The notes beneath the pieces are model-generated. The model was not told the origin of the DNA and ran no database searches. It saw nothing but the letters and a program-made list of their open reading frames with translations. A DNA stretch of 64,000 nt from NCBI GenBank assembly GCA_029168955.1, contig JAPDOI010000063.1:124001-188000 (forward strand). The letters are read 5' to 3'. Origin of the DNA: Aplectana chamaeleonis. Taxonomy: Eukaryota > Nematoda > Chromadorea > Rhabditida > Cosmocercidae. Shown here piece after piece: positions 31,201 through 42,479 of this stretch (the stretch's first letter is position 1; each line of letters starts with the position of its first letter). The translations under genes were made by a program, and so were the position numbers.

Positions 31201-34200
31201 GGTAGTGGATGGGTAGGCGGTAGAACTGCAGAACACCCTCTACCTGGGGTGCCTCGCGCGCGGTGGATAGACGCAGAGGGCCATGTTCTACAGTACAACT
31301 GGAGCGCGTTGGCGTACACCTGAGAATTTCGACAATTACGAGTCTCCGTACTTTTCTCTTGTATCGTCTTCTATTACCTGAAGAAATCTTATTACTGAAC
31401 TGGTACCCCTATTCTACGACATATCGTCGGTCGGGAATTGCATTATAAAGAAATGCATGATAGCGTGCTCCATTTGTAATCATTTCGATAAGGAAATCTC
31501 GTTCGAACCTCGCCGCGGCGTGGCGAGCTTGCCCTCATCGGGAGAACTGCTGGTCTCCCAAATATTTTGACAGCTCAGCAATTTCTTATATAATCAGTAT
31601 TCAGGACAGTTCCGGATCAGCTGCGCGCGCTCAACTTACGAGTTGGACAACTTTCACTCTATTTCGTAGAGACATCGTTTCACTGTTGTTTATTCATATC
31701 ATTCAACAGGTAATTATTCTGAATGTGCAACACTCCAATTTTATCATTCGTGTCATTCAATTGATAATTACACACGATTCTGATGCCATATCGCTTTAGC
31801 GGGGCAGTTCACTCTCAATTTCCACCATTCTGTTCATTATCACATGGTAGCTTCACTTTTAAAATCAGGGTCCGAGCAGAATTTCGATTTCGAAATTTCC
31901 CGCTGAATCGGAGCGTATGCTACTGGTGGCTCTAAGAAATGTGCGATAACTGCGGATAAACGGTCTCTTTCAAGTCATTTTAGCCATTTTCGTGAACCCC
32001 TTGTCAGAAAAGTGTGTTCATCGTCCATGTTTTAGCCATCGTCCACGCATTCTTCAGAACGGTAAATATCGGTCATAGTGCTGTCAATACTGTAGTGACT
32101 TCAAAGCTGTTTTCTCCGATAGAAAGGAATAATAGTTTGCGAATCGTTACGAATTTCTTCAGCTAGGCCAGCCCAATTTGGAATGTATCGCAGAGGAGGA
32201 GGGTCGGATTCGTGGAGGTCCGGTGGGGTGGGGGGTCGGAACTCCGATCAACCAAGAACCAAGATGGACTGGGCGGGAGGGGGGGTTGAGAGCCATATCG
32301 TTAGAATAAAAAATGACGGCAAACAGAGACGACAATATGAGATCACAATAAGAGGTCAAAATGATACTATAGATCAAACTGAGAGGGCGAAATGAGACAG
32401 TAGAAAAAAACTTGAAACACCTGCGCAATACAAATGAGGCAGGATATAAAAAGAAGATGTAAAATTGAGGCAGGAACTCACAAGAAGAGAACACAACAAC
32501 ATCAGTGGAGGAGGCATGTAAGACAATATGTACACGACAGTAGCATGGCCATCGTTAATGACTCTGACATGGAGGAGTCGTGGTCAGGTAAAAAGTGTCG
32601 CCACAGCGTTCCTGGATATGTCAGCCGCAGTGGTGTTGAGTACTCGCTCTTATCGAGGCCATTACAAGCGGACTTCCCCGTCAACGAAATGGCACGGATA
32701 TTGTGAGAATTCGTAATCTAAGATAAATTTTTCGGCGACTTAGGATGCACAGGTTCGGTCCCGCCAAAGGTCCAAATTTTTGCAGGGCTGAAAGAAATTT
32801 GATTGTTGACTGTCTCAAAAGAGCATTCTTCACTGTGATATCTCTTGCATTTTCTTCCACGAAACTGACTTGTTGGGCAATTTCCAAGATGCTGTATCGC
32901 CTGAAGCATAGGATTTTTTTATGCCCTGAGGGCACATAGGTGCGGTTCCGGGCATGAAAACCAAATTTAATGCTTGGCTGCCCAGATGTGGAAACGTACC
33001 CAAAAATTCATGAACTCAGCTTAAAGCCGAACAGCGCTACATAGGATGGGTTCCATGAAATAATGTGTAGTCCGCGATTGTTGTGAAGTATTTATCGAAT
33101 TTTTAATAAGGGAGTTTCGCGTTTCTACAACGTACGGAAAACTTAGCTCTGGACTCAAGTAACTAATTTAGTTCTTTTAGCCGATTGAAAACGGTCTTTA
33201 AAGACTCTTTTACAGGTGTGATACAACTGATTACATGACACCTAAAAATGGGTCTTCAAAAACTCTTTTTAAAGCGGCTAAAAGATCTAAATCGATTATT
33301 TGGGTCCGTGACTAGGTTTCCCACGCCCTGTGGCAACGCGAAACTCCCTATTTGGATTTCGATGAATACTTATTTTTTTTCTTTCGCAGGAATCGATTTT
33401 TTCATGGACCCCTCCCTATATAGCGCTGTTCGGCTTGAAGCTGCCGTCTATGAAATTTCGGGTGCGTTTTTACATCTGGACAGCTAAATACTAAACGTGG
33501 TTTTCATGCCCTAAACCGCACCTATGTGCCGTCAGGACATGAAAACAGGCTCCGCCCACCCCATGCAGCGCTGTTCGGATTGAAGCTGCGTTCATGAAAT
33601 TTTGTGTGCGTTTTCACATCTCTACAGCCAATCACCAAATTTGGTTTTCATTCCCGGTACCGCACCTATGTGCCCTATGGTGATTGAGCAAACATTTGGT
33701 GTCATCGCTGCTGGATAGTTGTTTTTCTCTGCTTTTGTGGCAAACATTTATTTATTGCATTAATAGGATTAATTGATACAATCGATGCATCAATGTAGTC
33801 TTGATTTGAAAATCCGTTCACTATAATAAAAAATTACGAAACAAGGACCTTTCCCCCCACGTCCGTCGCCATAATTTTTCCAAGGGGGGTCTCAGCAAAT
33901 CGTTTGACTTGGAAGGGGGGTCAGATCAGACTTGGGTTGTATCAGACCTCACGCCGTAGCGTGAGCCTAATCTATCTAACCCGAATTTCGGTTTTGTCAA
34001 AATTCAACCGGACTTACCTTTTGACATGCATGCTAGAAAAATAGTTAAAATAGGTATGTTTATGGGGCCGTACGGCTCCTCGTAGAGCACTCACGGGTTG
34101 GCAAGCGTTGAAAAAGAGTCAAAATTAACGTAATTGAGCGCACCGAAATATGCAGTCACTGCTTATTTCTTTTATGTTTCCCGCCTCTCAATACAAACTC

Positions 34201-36917
34201 GACCTAATTGGTTTCTTAAATACGGTTGATATGGCTGGTTTCTTATGGTTCCAACAAAGTTATCGTTGTAGTACAGGCCGTAAGAGCAGATCAGCTTCGC
34301 TGTCCTAACCATTATGTCGCTAGCTTCGCTTTTTCAACAGGGAGTGCATGTTGCGGAGTGACTCGTCCACTTACGCTCCTATATGAAAATAACCCAATAA
34401 TTTTCATATAGATGGATCCTTCGCTGGTTTTTTCGCTAGTTTCCATTAGCACTTGCTACATGCCTTTGAATCATGTCATCAAAGTCGACATCACTTTTTG
34501 CGTGTACGCTGTCTTTTAGCTGACATTATCAAAACCGACCTCCTCATATCATTCTACCAATATGCCTTGCATGTGCAATACTGAGAATTAGTGGGCCAAA
34601 CACGTCATTCGGCGTTCGCATCAATATCGCAAATAGTCTTATGATCCATCACTGCTCGAGAGATCGCCGCGTCGAACACAAGTGGCACGCACGCAAGCGA
34701 GGAGGTAATGATCCCATCACTACCTACTCGCTTGCGTGCGTGCCACATGTGTTCGACGCGGCGCTCTCTCGACCAGTGATCGACGATATATGAAGTTGAT
34801 CTTCAACTGACAAGGAAAGTGTTTAGAGTGGTAAACGCATCTGCGAAAACGACCAGAATCCTTAGTATCTGTTCTGGCTCAATAGTAAAAATGCGCAGTA
34901 TACCGCCCCAAGCTGCAGGTTCAAAAAAGTTATGAGCATTTTTCAAGCCTCGCGAAGTACCCGTCAGGCATTTTTTTGGGAGTTTCAAAAAATTTTCTCG
35001 GATTCAGCCCAAAACTTGCATGTAGGGGTAATCTAGGGTGGCGAACACGATTCTGGGGTCCATTTGTCGAAACTTGGAGGTTTACTGTAGGTTACGGCAG
35101 ACAATGTGCCATCCAGGGGGCTAAACCCACCTTAGTATTTTGAAATTCGGCAAACGGACGTTAATTTCGTATTCTCCAACCCGAATAACCCCAGTATACA
35201 AATTTTGAGTGAAATCTGAGATTTTGTCCGAACTACCGTATACCCACCATAATCTACCGTAATTTGCAAAGAATCGATTGATGGACTCTAGATTCGTGTT
35301 CAGCACTCACAATAACCCCCAGAAGAAGAATTCGAGCAATATCTACCATAGCACTCCGAAAATCTCGAAAGTGGCGTTTTTTCTTCGAAATTTGCCCAGG
35401 TTGGGAAGCTTGGAACGAAATTAGCCGAAAACTTTGGAAAATCGACAAATAAACGACAGATTCGTGATCGGCGCCCCAAAAAAACCCCTACCCTAGGAGA
35501 ATTTTAAGTCAAATCTGGAACATTTTTCTCAAACGCTTCCAGGGCCCTGTAATCGGTACAAATAAACGCCCAACCGAAAATTCGTACAAGTCCAAAACGC
35601 TGTCAGTCTAGACAAAGTATGGAGACTGCGCCTTCACCCAAATTTTGCTCAGAGGATAGTTTTGGGCGCTGAACGCATTTATGAGAGCCGTTTCCGAAGT
35701 TTTGGAAGATTAATGCCCTTTTTGGAGGGTACAAAAGGCACAAAAAACGACCTTTTTAGGCTTGTAACTTCTTGGAACCTGCAGCTCGGGGCGGGATACT
35801 GCGCATTTTTACTACTAATTCACTGGAGAAAACGATACTAGTCGTTTCGGCAGATGAGTTTACCACTGTAAACACTTCCCTTGTAAGGGTACTTGAAAAG
35901 AGAGGTCACTACGTATAGTTTCCGTTTTCAATTTAGTCTGACGCATGGACCATGCGGGGGCTGGCCGTGCGGGGTTGGCGGCCTCACTGGAGTATGGGGT
36001 TTTGGTTCGCTCAGGATGATCTACCGTCGTAGCCCTGTCCATTCATTAGACTAAATTATTACGCGAGCTCTAAATAGTTTTGTAGGTTTATGGCGATTTC
36101 TTTCCCTATCAAGTATCGGCTAATATTCACTGTGAGGACGACAATGTTCATCATTGGCTTCATAACTGCTATCAGCATCCTCTATTGGAGCATATATTTT
36201 ATACCCGGTTGTGATTTCTATTTTGACCACATATACCGGGTTTGGGCATTTGGCGGCGAACCATGCAGTTTATTGTTGTCATTCTATATCGACATGACCT
36301 ACAATGTTACGTTGTTCGTTGGAGTTGGCTTCCTCGACATAATAACTCTTACACTATTGAGAAGGAAAACTAGGGTTCGATCAGTTCATTCGCTGTTTTA
36401 ATCTTTTGTCATTTCTTGATCTCTTGTGTTTTTTTAGAAAGTGAAGCAAGCTCGCACAGCTTCAGACGCCAAGCAAACCAAAGACGCTGCAAGGCAAGAG
36501 AGAAAAGAGCTTATCTTTTTCATTCAGGTGAGGATGGTAACCATTAATCCATTAAAAAAGGCTCTTATGATAACCATTAAGGCTTTCGTGAACTCAAGCA
36601 TCTATGCCTTTATGCTTGTGTGCTTCCACTTAATATCTCGTGTTATACAGACTGATTTCGAGTTGTTCCTGTGTACAACGTTCATTTGGGGATTCTCTCA
36701 TGCAGCCGGAGGGTGTGTTTGCGTGTTTACACGTCAGTCGAAACTGAAAAAAAATAATTACAGAGTGATCTTGGTCATTCTCAATCAGGAGATTCGTCGT
36801 CGTCTGCTCAGCGTTCGCATCCTATCCACTTCAACTACTGATTCTACCCCGACAATTAAAGTTCGATCAGCTGCTAAAACAGTTAGCACCCTATTAGCAT
36901 CAAAAACTGGGAAATAG
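28298..36917 (+). CDS. Serpentine receptor class x (Srx-type) 7-TM chemoreceptor, gene B
   Basis: Closest paralogue of gene A. Exons: 28298-28441, 29101-29261, 31605-31709, 36086-36374, 36438-36527, 36582-36712 and 36764-36917 (TAG). All are open, about 357 residues, with the same phases as gene A. Motifs: LIEATLVLI in TM1, NSFGYLTAYHALSNAAIL in TM2, VGQLSLYFVETSFHCC and FISFNRFMAI around TM3, IIGFITAISILYWSIYF in TM4, GCDFYFDHIYRVWAFGGEPC in the loop, FFIQAFVNSSIYAF in TM6 and HAAGG...LNQEIRRR at TM7. An alternative ATG is at 28352. Introns are inflated by a MITE in intron 1 and several inverted-repeat elements plus repeat S in intron 3. Repeat S ends only 14 bp before the exon 4 acceptor. 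Predicted sensory GPCR, apparently intact; poly(A) signal at 36960-36965. Confidence 0.88.
28478..28963. mobile_element. TTAA-type MITE, family A, in intron 1 of srx gene B
   Basis: AGGCAGTGTTCACGAT on the left and a degenerate GCGGACACTGCCT on the right, with TTAA (28474-28477) and TCAA (28964-28967) flanks. Gene A has the uninterrupted intron sequence (CTGTTTAAAAATTCC, 605-619), so this insertion postdates the A/B duplication. No coding. Part of the interior (28540-28640) resembles family B. Confidence 0.75.
29262..31604 (+). other. Intron 2 of srx gene B (no internal gene)
   Basis: Aligns over about 29340-30970 with intron 2 of gene A. No coding region is supported. Near 31500-31550 the minus strand has a box B-like GAGGTTCGAAC, but no matching tRNA fold. 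Confidence 0.5.
31710..32929 (+). other. Intron 3 of srx gene B, proximal part
   Basis: 31710-32160 resembles 3341-3800 of gene A. 32160-32929 contains no gene or repeat that I recognise. Confidence 0.4.
32930..33676. mobile_element. Inverted-repeat element with GGGCACATAGGTGCGGT ends
   Basis: The first roughly 120 bp (GGCACATAGGTGCGGTTCCGGG onward) recur inverted at about 33550-33676, including GGTTTTCAT and GCGCTGTTCGG. A further copy of the terminal sequence in the middle (33400-33525) makes a nested or tandem inverted structure. No transposase. It lies in intron 3 of gene B. A related end fragment is at 39705-39735. Confidence 0.55.
33677..34642 (+). other. Intron 3 of srx gene B, middle part
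   Basis: 33940-34500 aligns with 3790-4350 in gene A. Nothing else recognised. Confidence 0.4.
34643..34783. repeat. Long near-perfect hairpin
   Basis: Arms of about 60 bp: GTCGAACACAAGTGGCACGC...GCAAGCGAGGAGGTA on the left, and TACCTACTCGCTTGCGTGC...TGTGTTCGACGCGGC on the right, with only a few unpaired bases in the loop. It lies in intron 3 of gene B. Probably a small MITE; if transcribed with the pre-mRNA it would form a miRNA-precursor-like stem. Confidence 0.7.
34811..35883. mobile_element. TIR element with ~130-bp inverted termini
   Basis: 34811-34940 and 35755-35883 are inverted copies. Both contain GTGTTTA(G/C)AGTGGTAAAC, AAAAATGCGCAGTAT and AGCTGCAGGTTC. The 0.8-kb interior has degenerate direct repeats (ATTCGTGTTCAGCACTCAC versus GATTCGTGATCGGCGCC), with no coding region. 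Non-autonomous DNA transposon, class unknown, in intron 3 of gene B. Confidence 0.65.
35913..36072 (+). repeat. Short dispersed repeat S, copy 3 (intron 3 of srx gene B)
   Basis: Outer flanks GTATAGTTTCCGTTTTC and ACGCGAGCTCTA, core bounded by TTAGTCTGA / AGACTAAAT, with TGGCCGTGCGG inside. Plus orientation. Ends 14 bp before the exon 4 splice junction. Confidence 0.7.
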
Positions 36918-37253
36918 CCCTGCATTAGAGACTGTGATTGTTAGGCCGAATGAGACGAAAATAAAGAATTTATTTGGCGTGGCTTCGGCCCTTCACATAA
37001 AGGACTTACAAATCCAAATAGGTGTGAACAGTACAATACATTCAACTATTGAGTCACTGAACCACTGTGCTCGGTCTGACTCACAGTGAGACTAACAAAT
37101 TTCCTGGCGCAAAACAGACACAGCATAGAATTTCGGCTCATCATAGGTGGGTCATCAAAACATGCATTCGTCTTGGTTTTTGGTCTCCTTTCACTAGCAC
37201 AATAAATGTACTCACACAAACTATTCATCTGGTCGTGAATTTCTGCCCCTTAG
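36918..37253 (+). other. 3' flank of srx gene B
   Basis: Similar to the 3' flank of gene A (6227-6540) and, more weakly, gene C, with the poly(A) signal at 36960. No gene. Confidence 0.5.
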
Positions 37254-37727
37254 AGGCACAGTCCAACCTCAGAACCGAAATTTTGTTTTTCTGCTTATCT
37301 CGGAGAGAATTTCGCGCTGATTACATTGGTGTGTCCACTATCGCTCAGAACTCACCACGAACGGAGGTATGGCTCCTTAAAGATTCTGAATTTGAAAGGC
37401 GAGAAGATTGCGGACGAGCTGTCGTGGACCTGCCTTTTCTCATTATTGGCAGCCATCGTCCTGAAACAGGTCGCAATAAAAAGCCAAACCGAAAAGAAAT
37501 GAAAGAACATATATCTTGAATTAATTCAATCGCGCTTCTCTTCCCTATTGAAATCGGAAATTTGTCGGTGGGCGTCACCCATTTTTTCTTTTAAGTGGGC
37601 GTGGTCGACTTTTTCCTCGCTCTTTCTCAATTACTTGAGCGAATTGAGTTTTCGCGCCTGGCAGGGTCACTAGACACGGCGGCCGGAATATAATATCAAA
37701 AATTACCCCTGAGGTTGGACTGTGCCT
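37254..37727. mobile_element. TTAA-type MITE, family B
   Basis: AGGCACAGTCCAACCTCAG on the left and CTGAGGTTGGACTGTGCCT on the right, both 19 bp and perfectly complementary. Flanks are TTAG and TTAA. Non-coding, 474 bp. Confidence 0.8.
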
Positions 37728-37731
37728 TTAA

Positions 37732-37892
37732 AGGCAGTGTCCACAATGATTTTCGTCTCCGAGTTTTCCTCATAAAACAATGCGTTGACCGCCAAGTGTT
37801 ACCAGAATTACAAAAGAAGCGGAGAGAAACGCTCTAGAACTTCTTATTCCAGTGGCATTTTTATCTGACCACGACTAGTTGCCCGGTTGGTT
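37732..37892. mobile_element. TTAA-type MITE, family A, truncated
   Basis: Starts AGGCAGTGTCCACAATG immediately after the TTAA that ends the family B element (37728-37731). The interior resembles 60761 onward. It is cut off by repeat S and has no right end. Confidence 0.5.
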
Positions 37893-38050
37893 GTATGGTT
37901 TCCGTTTTCATTTTAGTCTGACGCATCAACCGGGCGGCTGGCCGTGCGGGGTCGGCGGCCTCACTGGAGAATGGAGTTTCGATTCGCGCGGGGTGATCTA
38001 TCGTCGCAGCCCCGTCCATTCATCAGACTAAAATGATTGCGCGAACTCTA
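37893..38050 (+). repeat. Short dispersed repeat S, copy 4 (best copy)
   Basis: 158 bp. The inverted core ends ATTTTAGTCTGA (37910-37921) and TCAGACTAAAAT are perfect. Box A-like TGGCCGTGCGG is at 37939-37949 and box B-like GTTTCGATTCG at 37976-37986, 37 bp apart start to start, as in tRNA-derived Pol III promoters. Function unknown. Confidence 0.7.
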
Positions 38051-38599
38051 CATGTTCGCGGTGGTTATTACCGGTGAAAATGGGGCTAATCGAAAATGGA
38101 AGAAATTTCTGATCAAAGCAGCAATTGTTGGAGCCCGAAGGGAAGAACGGAGCAATAGAGAATAGAGAATTGCAAAGGACGGGTCCACAAAAAAATTTAT
38201 CGTCACAACTCACAGTTCCTGTAGGGTGAGCATAAAGGATTTCGTGCCCTTCTGATGCGTTTTTCTTGATTTCTTTGTCATCTCAGTCCTAGCCGGAGGC
38301 ATAGGTTCGTTGGGGTGGAGAAAGCGGTCAGAGAGGTGAAGGTTGTTTGAGATATCTGAGTGGAAAATGGTGAAGGTTCCCTATGGACTTGCAACTTAAA
38401 AATTTGACGTTTTCTTAATCCTCTTTTACTTTCATTCAATATATTTCTATTTTTAATTATCAATTTCGAAACATTTTCCTCGCTAGATCACCTCCTTTTG
38501 AATTTCACTGATCTTAATTAAATGATCTGCCTAGGTCATGAAAAATTTCCTTTGAGTTGTCTTGGAGTCAAAAATTTTTTGGAAAATTTTTCCAAGCGA
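38051..38599. other. Intergenic, nothing recognised
   Basis: AT-rich sequence with no gene or clear repeat. Confidence 0.4.
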
Positions 38600-39180
38600 T
38601 TTTTGAAAAAGAACCCGTTCTTCACTCATCACATTTTTGCCCTTTAAGATGGATCTTTGAACGGAGCTGATTCAAAAGTCTGAGAAATTTTGCGTCGAAT
38701 AATGTCTTCATTTTGAGAAAAATACGTTCCAGTCTCTCAGCTGATTTCAATTTATGAAGTTACGTTTCTTTCACCAAAAGCAATCAGTTTTTCGTCCATA
38801 ACTTTTTTACCTTAGAAGATAGCCTTTTGGTGAAGGTTGTTTTCGTAATCGTCATAAAATTCAGCATCGAATAGCGTTTTTAGTTTTGAAAAATACATTC
38901 CCCTTCTACCTGCCGATTTCAGTTTATAAAGTGTTTTTTTTTTCGCCTGAACTTATCGGTTTTTCGTCCATAACTTTTTTGCTTGGAGATAGACCTCTGG
39001 TGAAGGTTGTTTTCGAAATCACGATGGAATTCTTCGTCGACTAGTGTTTGAAGTTAGGAAAAATATTCTCTCGATCCTTCAGCCAAATTCATTTTACGAA
39101 AAACCGGTTTTTCGCCTATAACTCTTCAACCGTTAGAGATAGGGTTTTGTAAAGGTTGTTTTTCAAATCTACGTGAAATT
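38600..39180. repeat. Degenerate tandem repeat, ~150-170-bp unit
   Basis: About four divergent units. Each includes a GGTTTTTCGTCCATAACT-like stretch (near 38786, 38958 and 39107), then an AGATAG...GGTGAAGGTTGTTTTCG stretch, then GCGTCGAATAG-like sequence. Spacing is 172 and 148 bp. The last unit forms the left arm of the fold-back at 39055-39700. Confidence 0.55.
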
Positions 39181-39700
39181 GTGCGTCGAAGGACATATCG
39201 GCTTCCTAACTTTGCTTGCTCCATGAGTCAGCCACGTCGGTGGAGCCGAGCCCCGTTGTAGGCTCCAGGAGAACTCTGCGTCTCCTACTTACACCATAGA
39301 GGCGAGAGCGGGACAGGGTCTCTCTATACAACGAGGGAGGTGATTTCTGGCCTTTCGCGGCTCTAATTCCACTCGGGACCACTTCGCTTGCATTGAGTGG
39401 CGTGACGTGTCGAACTGCAAAAACGGGACAACTCCTCCCCATGTGTGTAGAGAGCCCCTGTCCCGGCGAGAGCGCCCTATGGAGATAACTATGGAGCTCG
39501 GCTCCACCGACCTGGCTGGCTTATGGGGCAAGCAAAGTTAGGAACCCGATATGCCATTCGACGCACAATTTCACGTAGATTTAAAAAACAACCTTTACAC
39601 AACCCTATCTCTAACGGTTGAAGAGTTATAGGCGAAAATCCGGTGTTTCGTAAAATTAATTAGGCTGAAGGATCGAGAAAACATTTTTCCAAACTTTCCA
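39055..39700. mobile_element. Fold-back element with ~180-bp arms
   Basis: 39055-39236 (CTCGATCCTTCAGCC...TATAACTCTTCAACCG...CTAACTTTGCTTGC...GGTGGAGCCGAG) is repeated inverted at 39498-39697. The GC-rich 260-bp centre is itself partly palindromic (GCGAGAGCGGGACAGGG and CCCTGTCCCGGCGAGAGC). No coding frame of note. Confidence 0.65.
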
Positions 39701-40140
39701 AACCTCACCTATGTGGCCTATGGTGATTGAACAAGCCGTGATTGGTGATTGAGCCGGCGGCCTTCAAGCATACCCCGACAAAGCTTTCATTTTAGGCTCA
39801 CCGCGCATAGGAACAGCTTTAACAGCAGTTTATTTATTTATTTATAGTAGCCAAATAAAAAAATCAATGCCTATAACAAACAAACTAGCAACGAATAATT
39901 GGCCATGTAATAGCGAAAAAATTGGCTGGTAGTGCTGAATATAGCAATATTCCCTACAAGAGCCGTGCTATGATAGAAAAAGTCTCGACCACTCAAATAC
40001 AGTTTGAGTTTTCTTCAGTTTATTCTGTTCCTTCACTAGTGATGCAGATCTATCTGACCGCATCAGGGTTCTACTACCCCCAGAGCACGCAACTGGATAA
40101 CCATAACCGGGCGAGCTCTGTCTTTCAAAAGCCTCTTTAA
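39701..40140. other. Intergenic, repeat traces only
   Basis: 39705-39735 resembles the terminus of the element at 33676. No gene. Confidence 0.4.
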
Positions 40141-40683
40141 AGGCAGTGGTCGCGATCAAATATGCTTGTCTTCTTTTCCTTTCTGAATCCTTTTCTGGTT
40201 TTCGAGTTGTAGGACCAATAAGAGAAAAAATCGCGAAAAACCGCTGCTTAAGGCCGAATTCTACGCTTTAACTTTCTTGTCTTTTGATGGTGGACGAGCC
40301 CACTCCACATCATCGGCATCGATGATCTCCATTATCAAGAACATTATCTGGCTTGAACTTAAATTTCAATCAATGAGCCTTGACCTATCTAGTCAAAAAC
40401 ATTAACTGAAGTGCTTGCATTCATTGTTCAACTGTTTTTATTAGGTAAATTTGAATTTATTTCTTCCTCTAAATGTCGATGATTTTTGACTGCTCGACAT
40501 GAGACTGCGATCTTTTTGGGAGGCGCTGTGCACGTGTGCACAAGCTGGCATCTGCGGGACTTAGAAACTTCTATTAAAGCCCGTTTTTCAACGCTCTACC
40601 TTCATAGTTCTATAGCTGTTTTCGATCTAAGCTGATTTTGTAGTTTTTTTTTTCGATAATGTTTTTCATCGTGACCACTGCCT
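40141..40683. mobile_element. TTAA-type MITE, family A
   Basis: AGGCAGTGGTCGCGAT on the left and ATCGTGACCACTGCCT on the right, flanked by TTAA on both sides (40137-40140 and 40684-40687). 543 bp, non-coding. The cleanest family A copy. Confidence 0.85.
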
Positions 40684-41141
40684 TTAAACTGTTACGCACC
40701 CAGAGCGATTGCAAAGGAGGGAGGGCAGTCAGGTAAACAGCTGTGAAAATGCCCTTCGAATTTTTGGGATTGGTCAGGAAAAAAAACGTGGGTACACAAC
40801 TCGAAGTTCTCGCACGGAATTACGCTGATACGTCAACTACTGATTAGCAAAAAACAGAGCAAAGAGTGAATAAACGGAGTAAATTAGACTGTTGCGGGAA
40901 GAAAATATCGTATACAAGCCATTAAAAGCGAATATTTTGTGTCATGCGAGTATTCAATGTCATACAAAAACGATTTTTGTGCGAAATTCAAATTTATATT
41001 AACAATGTGTTTCGAGTGACTTTTCTTTACAAATAAAGGTTTTTCATGGGCCTTCCCGACAGTTTCCTTCACTAGAGAGGTCAAGGTACACAAAAACATA
41101 GAAGAATAATATACGGTTCTCTGCGCATACGACGCCTTTAA
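40684..41141. other. Intergenic, nothing recognised
   Basis: No gene or clear repeat between two MITEs. Confidence 0.4.
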
Positions 41142-41602
41142 AGGCACAGTCCAAGCTCAGGGACGAAGTTTTGGATTTCCGCATGAATGTGAAGTAGACT
41201 CATCCTGGATAGCACCTGCCAAGTGCGAGCTCTCAGTTCCTCCGAATAAGCGAGATATGGGAGGAAGCCACTCTGGGGCGCCCACATCCGGAAGCCACCT
41301 TGGCACGCCCTTTTTCGATCTTTCGAGCTTAACAGTGGCAAAATAATCGACGGTTTCGGATCAATAGTCCCTTTACTCCCTTCATTCTTAACATCTCTCT
41401 TTATTCAGTGCGGCTCGCATCCATCGGTTGCAAATGATGGAAGTTAAAAGCCCCGGAAAACTCGTCCGCCATGCTTCCGTAGCTCATTTTTTGAGGCGTC
41501 ATAATTTCGTCTCTAGCTAATCATGCGCGACTTCAGAGAAATCACTGGAATCATCGTGGGACCGTTTTCAAGATAGGGGGAAAAACAGGTTGGGCTGTGC
41601 CT
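41142..41602. mobile_element. TTAA-type MITE, family B
   Basis: AGGCACAGTCCAAGCTCAG on the left and GGTTGGGCTGTGCCT on the right, with TTAA on both sides (41138-41141 and 41603-41606). 461 bp, non-coding. Confidence 0.8.
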
Positions 41603-41606
41603 TTAA

Positions 41607-42020
41607 CTTTTGGATGATACTCTCTTACCGTCCCTTCTCTCATCGATTACTTCACAGGTCATTTAGGGCGTTCATGTGAACTTCAAAGCAGCATTAGGGC
41701 CGCTAGGCTCTTGTTCATTTCAAGTGAACTCCTGTTTTCGATTATCTCAGCGCGGAGCGGGGCTTTTACCTCCTTATCGCTAGTTTTACTTGGCCGAGGC
41801 TCACCACTCGCTGCTGGTGATAATCAAAATTCACAGATCACTAGGGGTTTGGCAGATTCTAAATAGATGGACGGGCGTTAGCTGTCCGGACAACCCTCGG
41901 GGTAGATTAAACATTGAGACATTCTGACACTCTGCAGAGAAGTTACATAATTAGTTTGCTGGTTGGCTAATGGGTAATGATGTGCAGTCCTCCAAAGCAT
42001 GCCCTCCTGTTTTTAGAGAC
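41607..42020. other. Intergenic, nothing recognised
   Basis: No gene or clear repeat. Confidence 0.4.
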
Positions 42021-42388
42021 TATCATAGCTGCGCAGTATAGATACATGACCCCAACGGCACCCTCTACGAAACATGATATCAATATAGCAGGCAGTTGAA
42101 AATGGAGCAGAGCGCAGGCGACGAGAATTCGGGATCAAGTGGAGCTCGGACCATAGAAGTCGACCGGATGGAATGCAGACGACTACGGACGCTTGCGGTT
42201 GGGGCGTAGCAACACTCAATGCGTGTATTGGCTCCGCCCGTTTACGCTCGTCAAACGCTAGTATCGACTAGATGGACTGCGCGCGCACATAGACGGACGT
42301 AGGCGTGCTCGTCAGGTGTGTTTTCTGCATTCTTTTCCCATCATTTTGGTGCGCGTCGAACGGTTGGACTGATTGTTCAGCTATGATG
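42021..42388. mobile_element. Small TIR element (TATCATAGCTG ends)
   Basis: TATCATAGCTG on the left and CAGCTATGATG on the right. The interior is GC-rich and includes AGAGCGCAGGCGACGAGA, close to AGAGCGCAGACGACGAGA in the PIF-like MITE at 5015. Probably a distant non-autonomous relative. Confidence 0.45.
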
Positions 42389-42479
42389 GGGACCATTTGT
42401 TATGTATTCTGTTCATAACAAAACACATAACAAATTCCTGGTCGTCCAATGCTGGACAGCGGAGTAAATCGGGTAACCA

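Noticed and set aside
31495..31560. tRNA on the minus strand suggested by GAGGTTCGAAC
   Set aside because: Box B-like only; no box A at the right distance and no cloverleaf.
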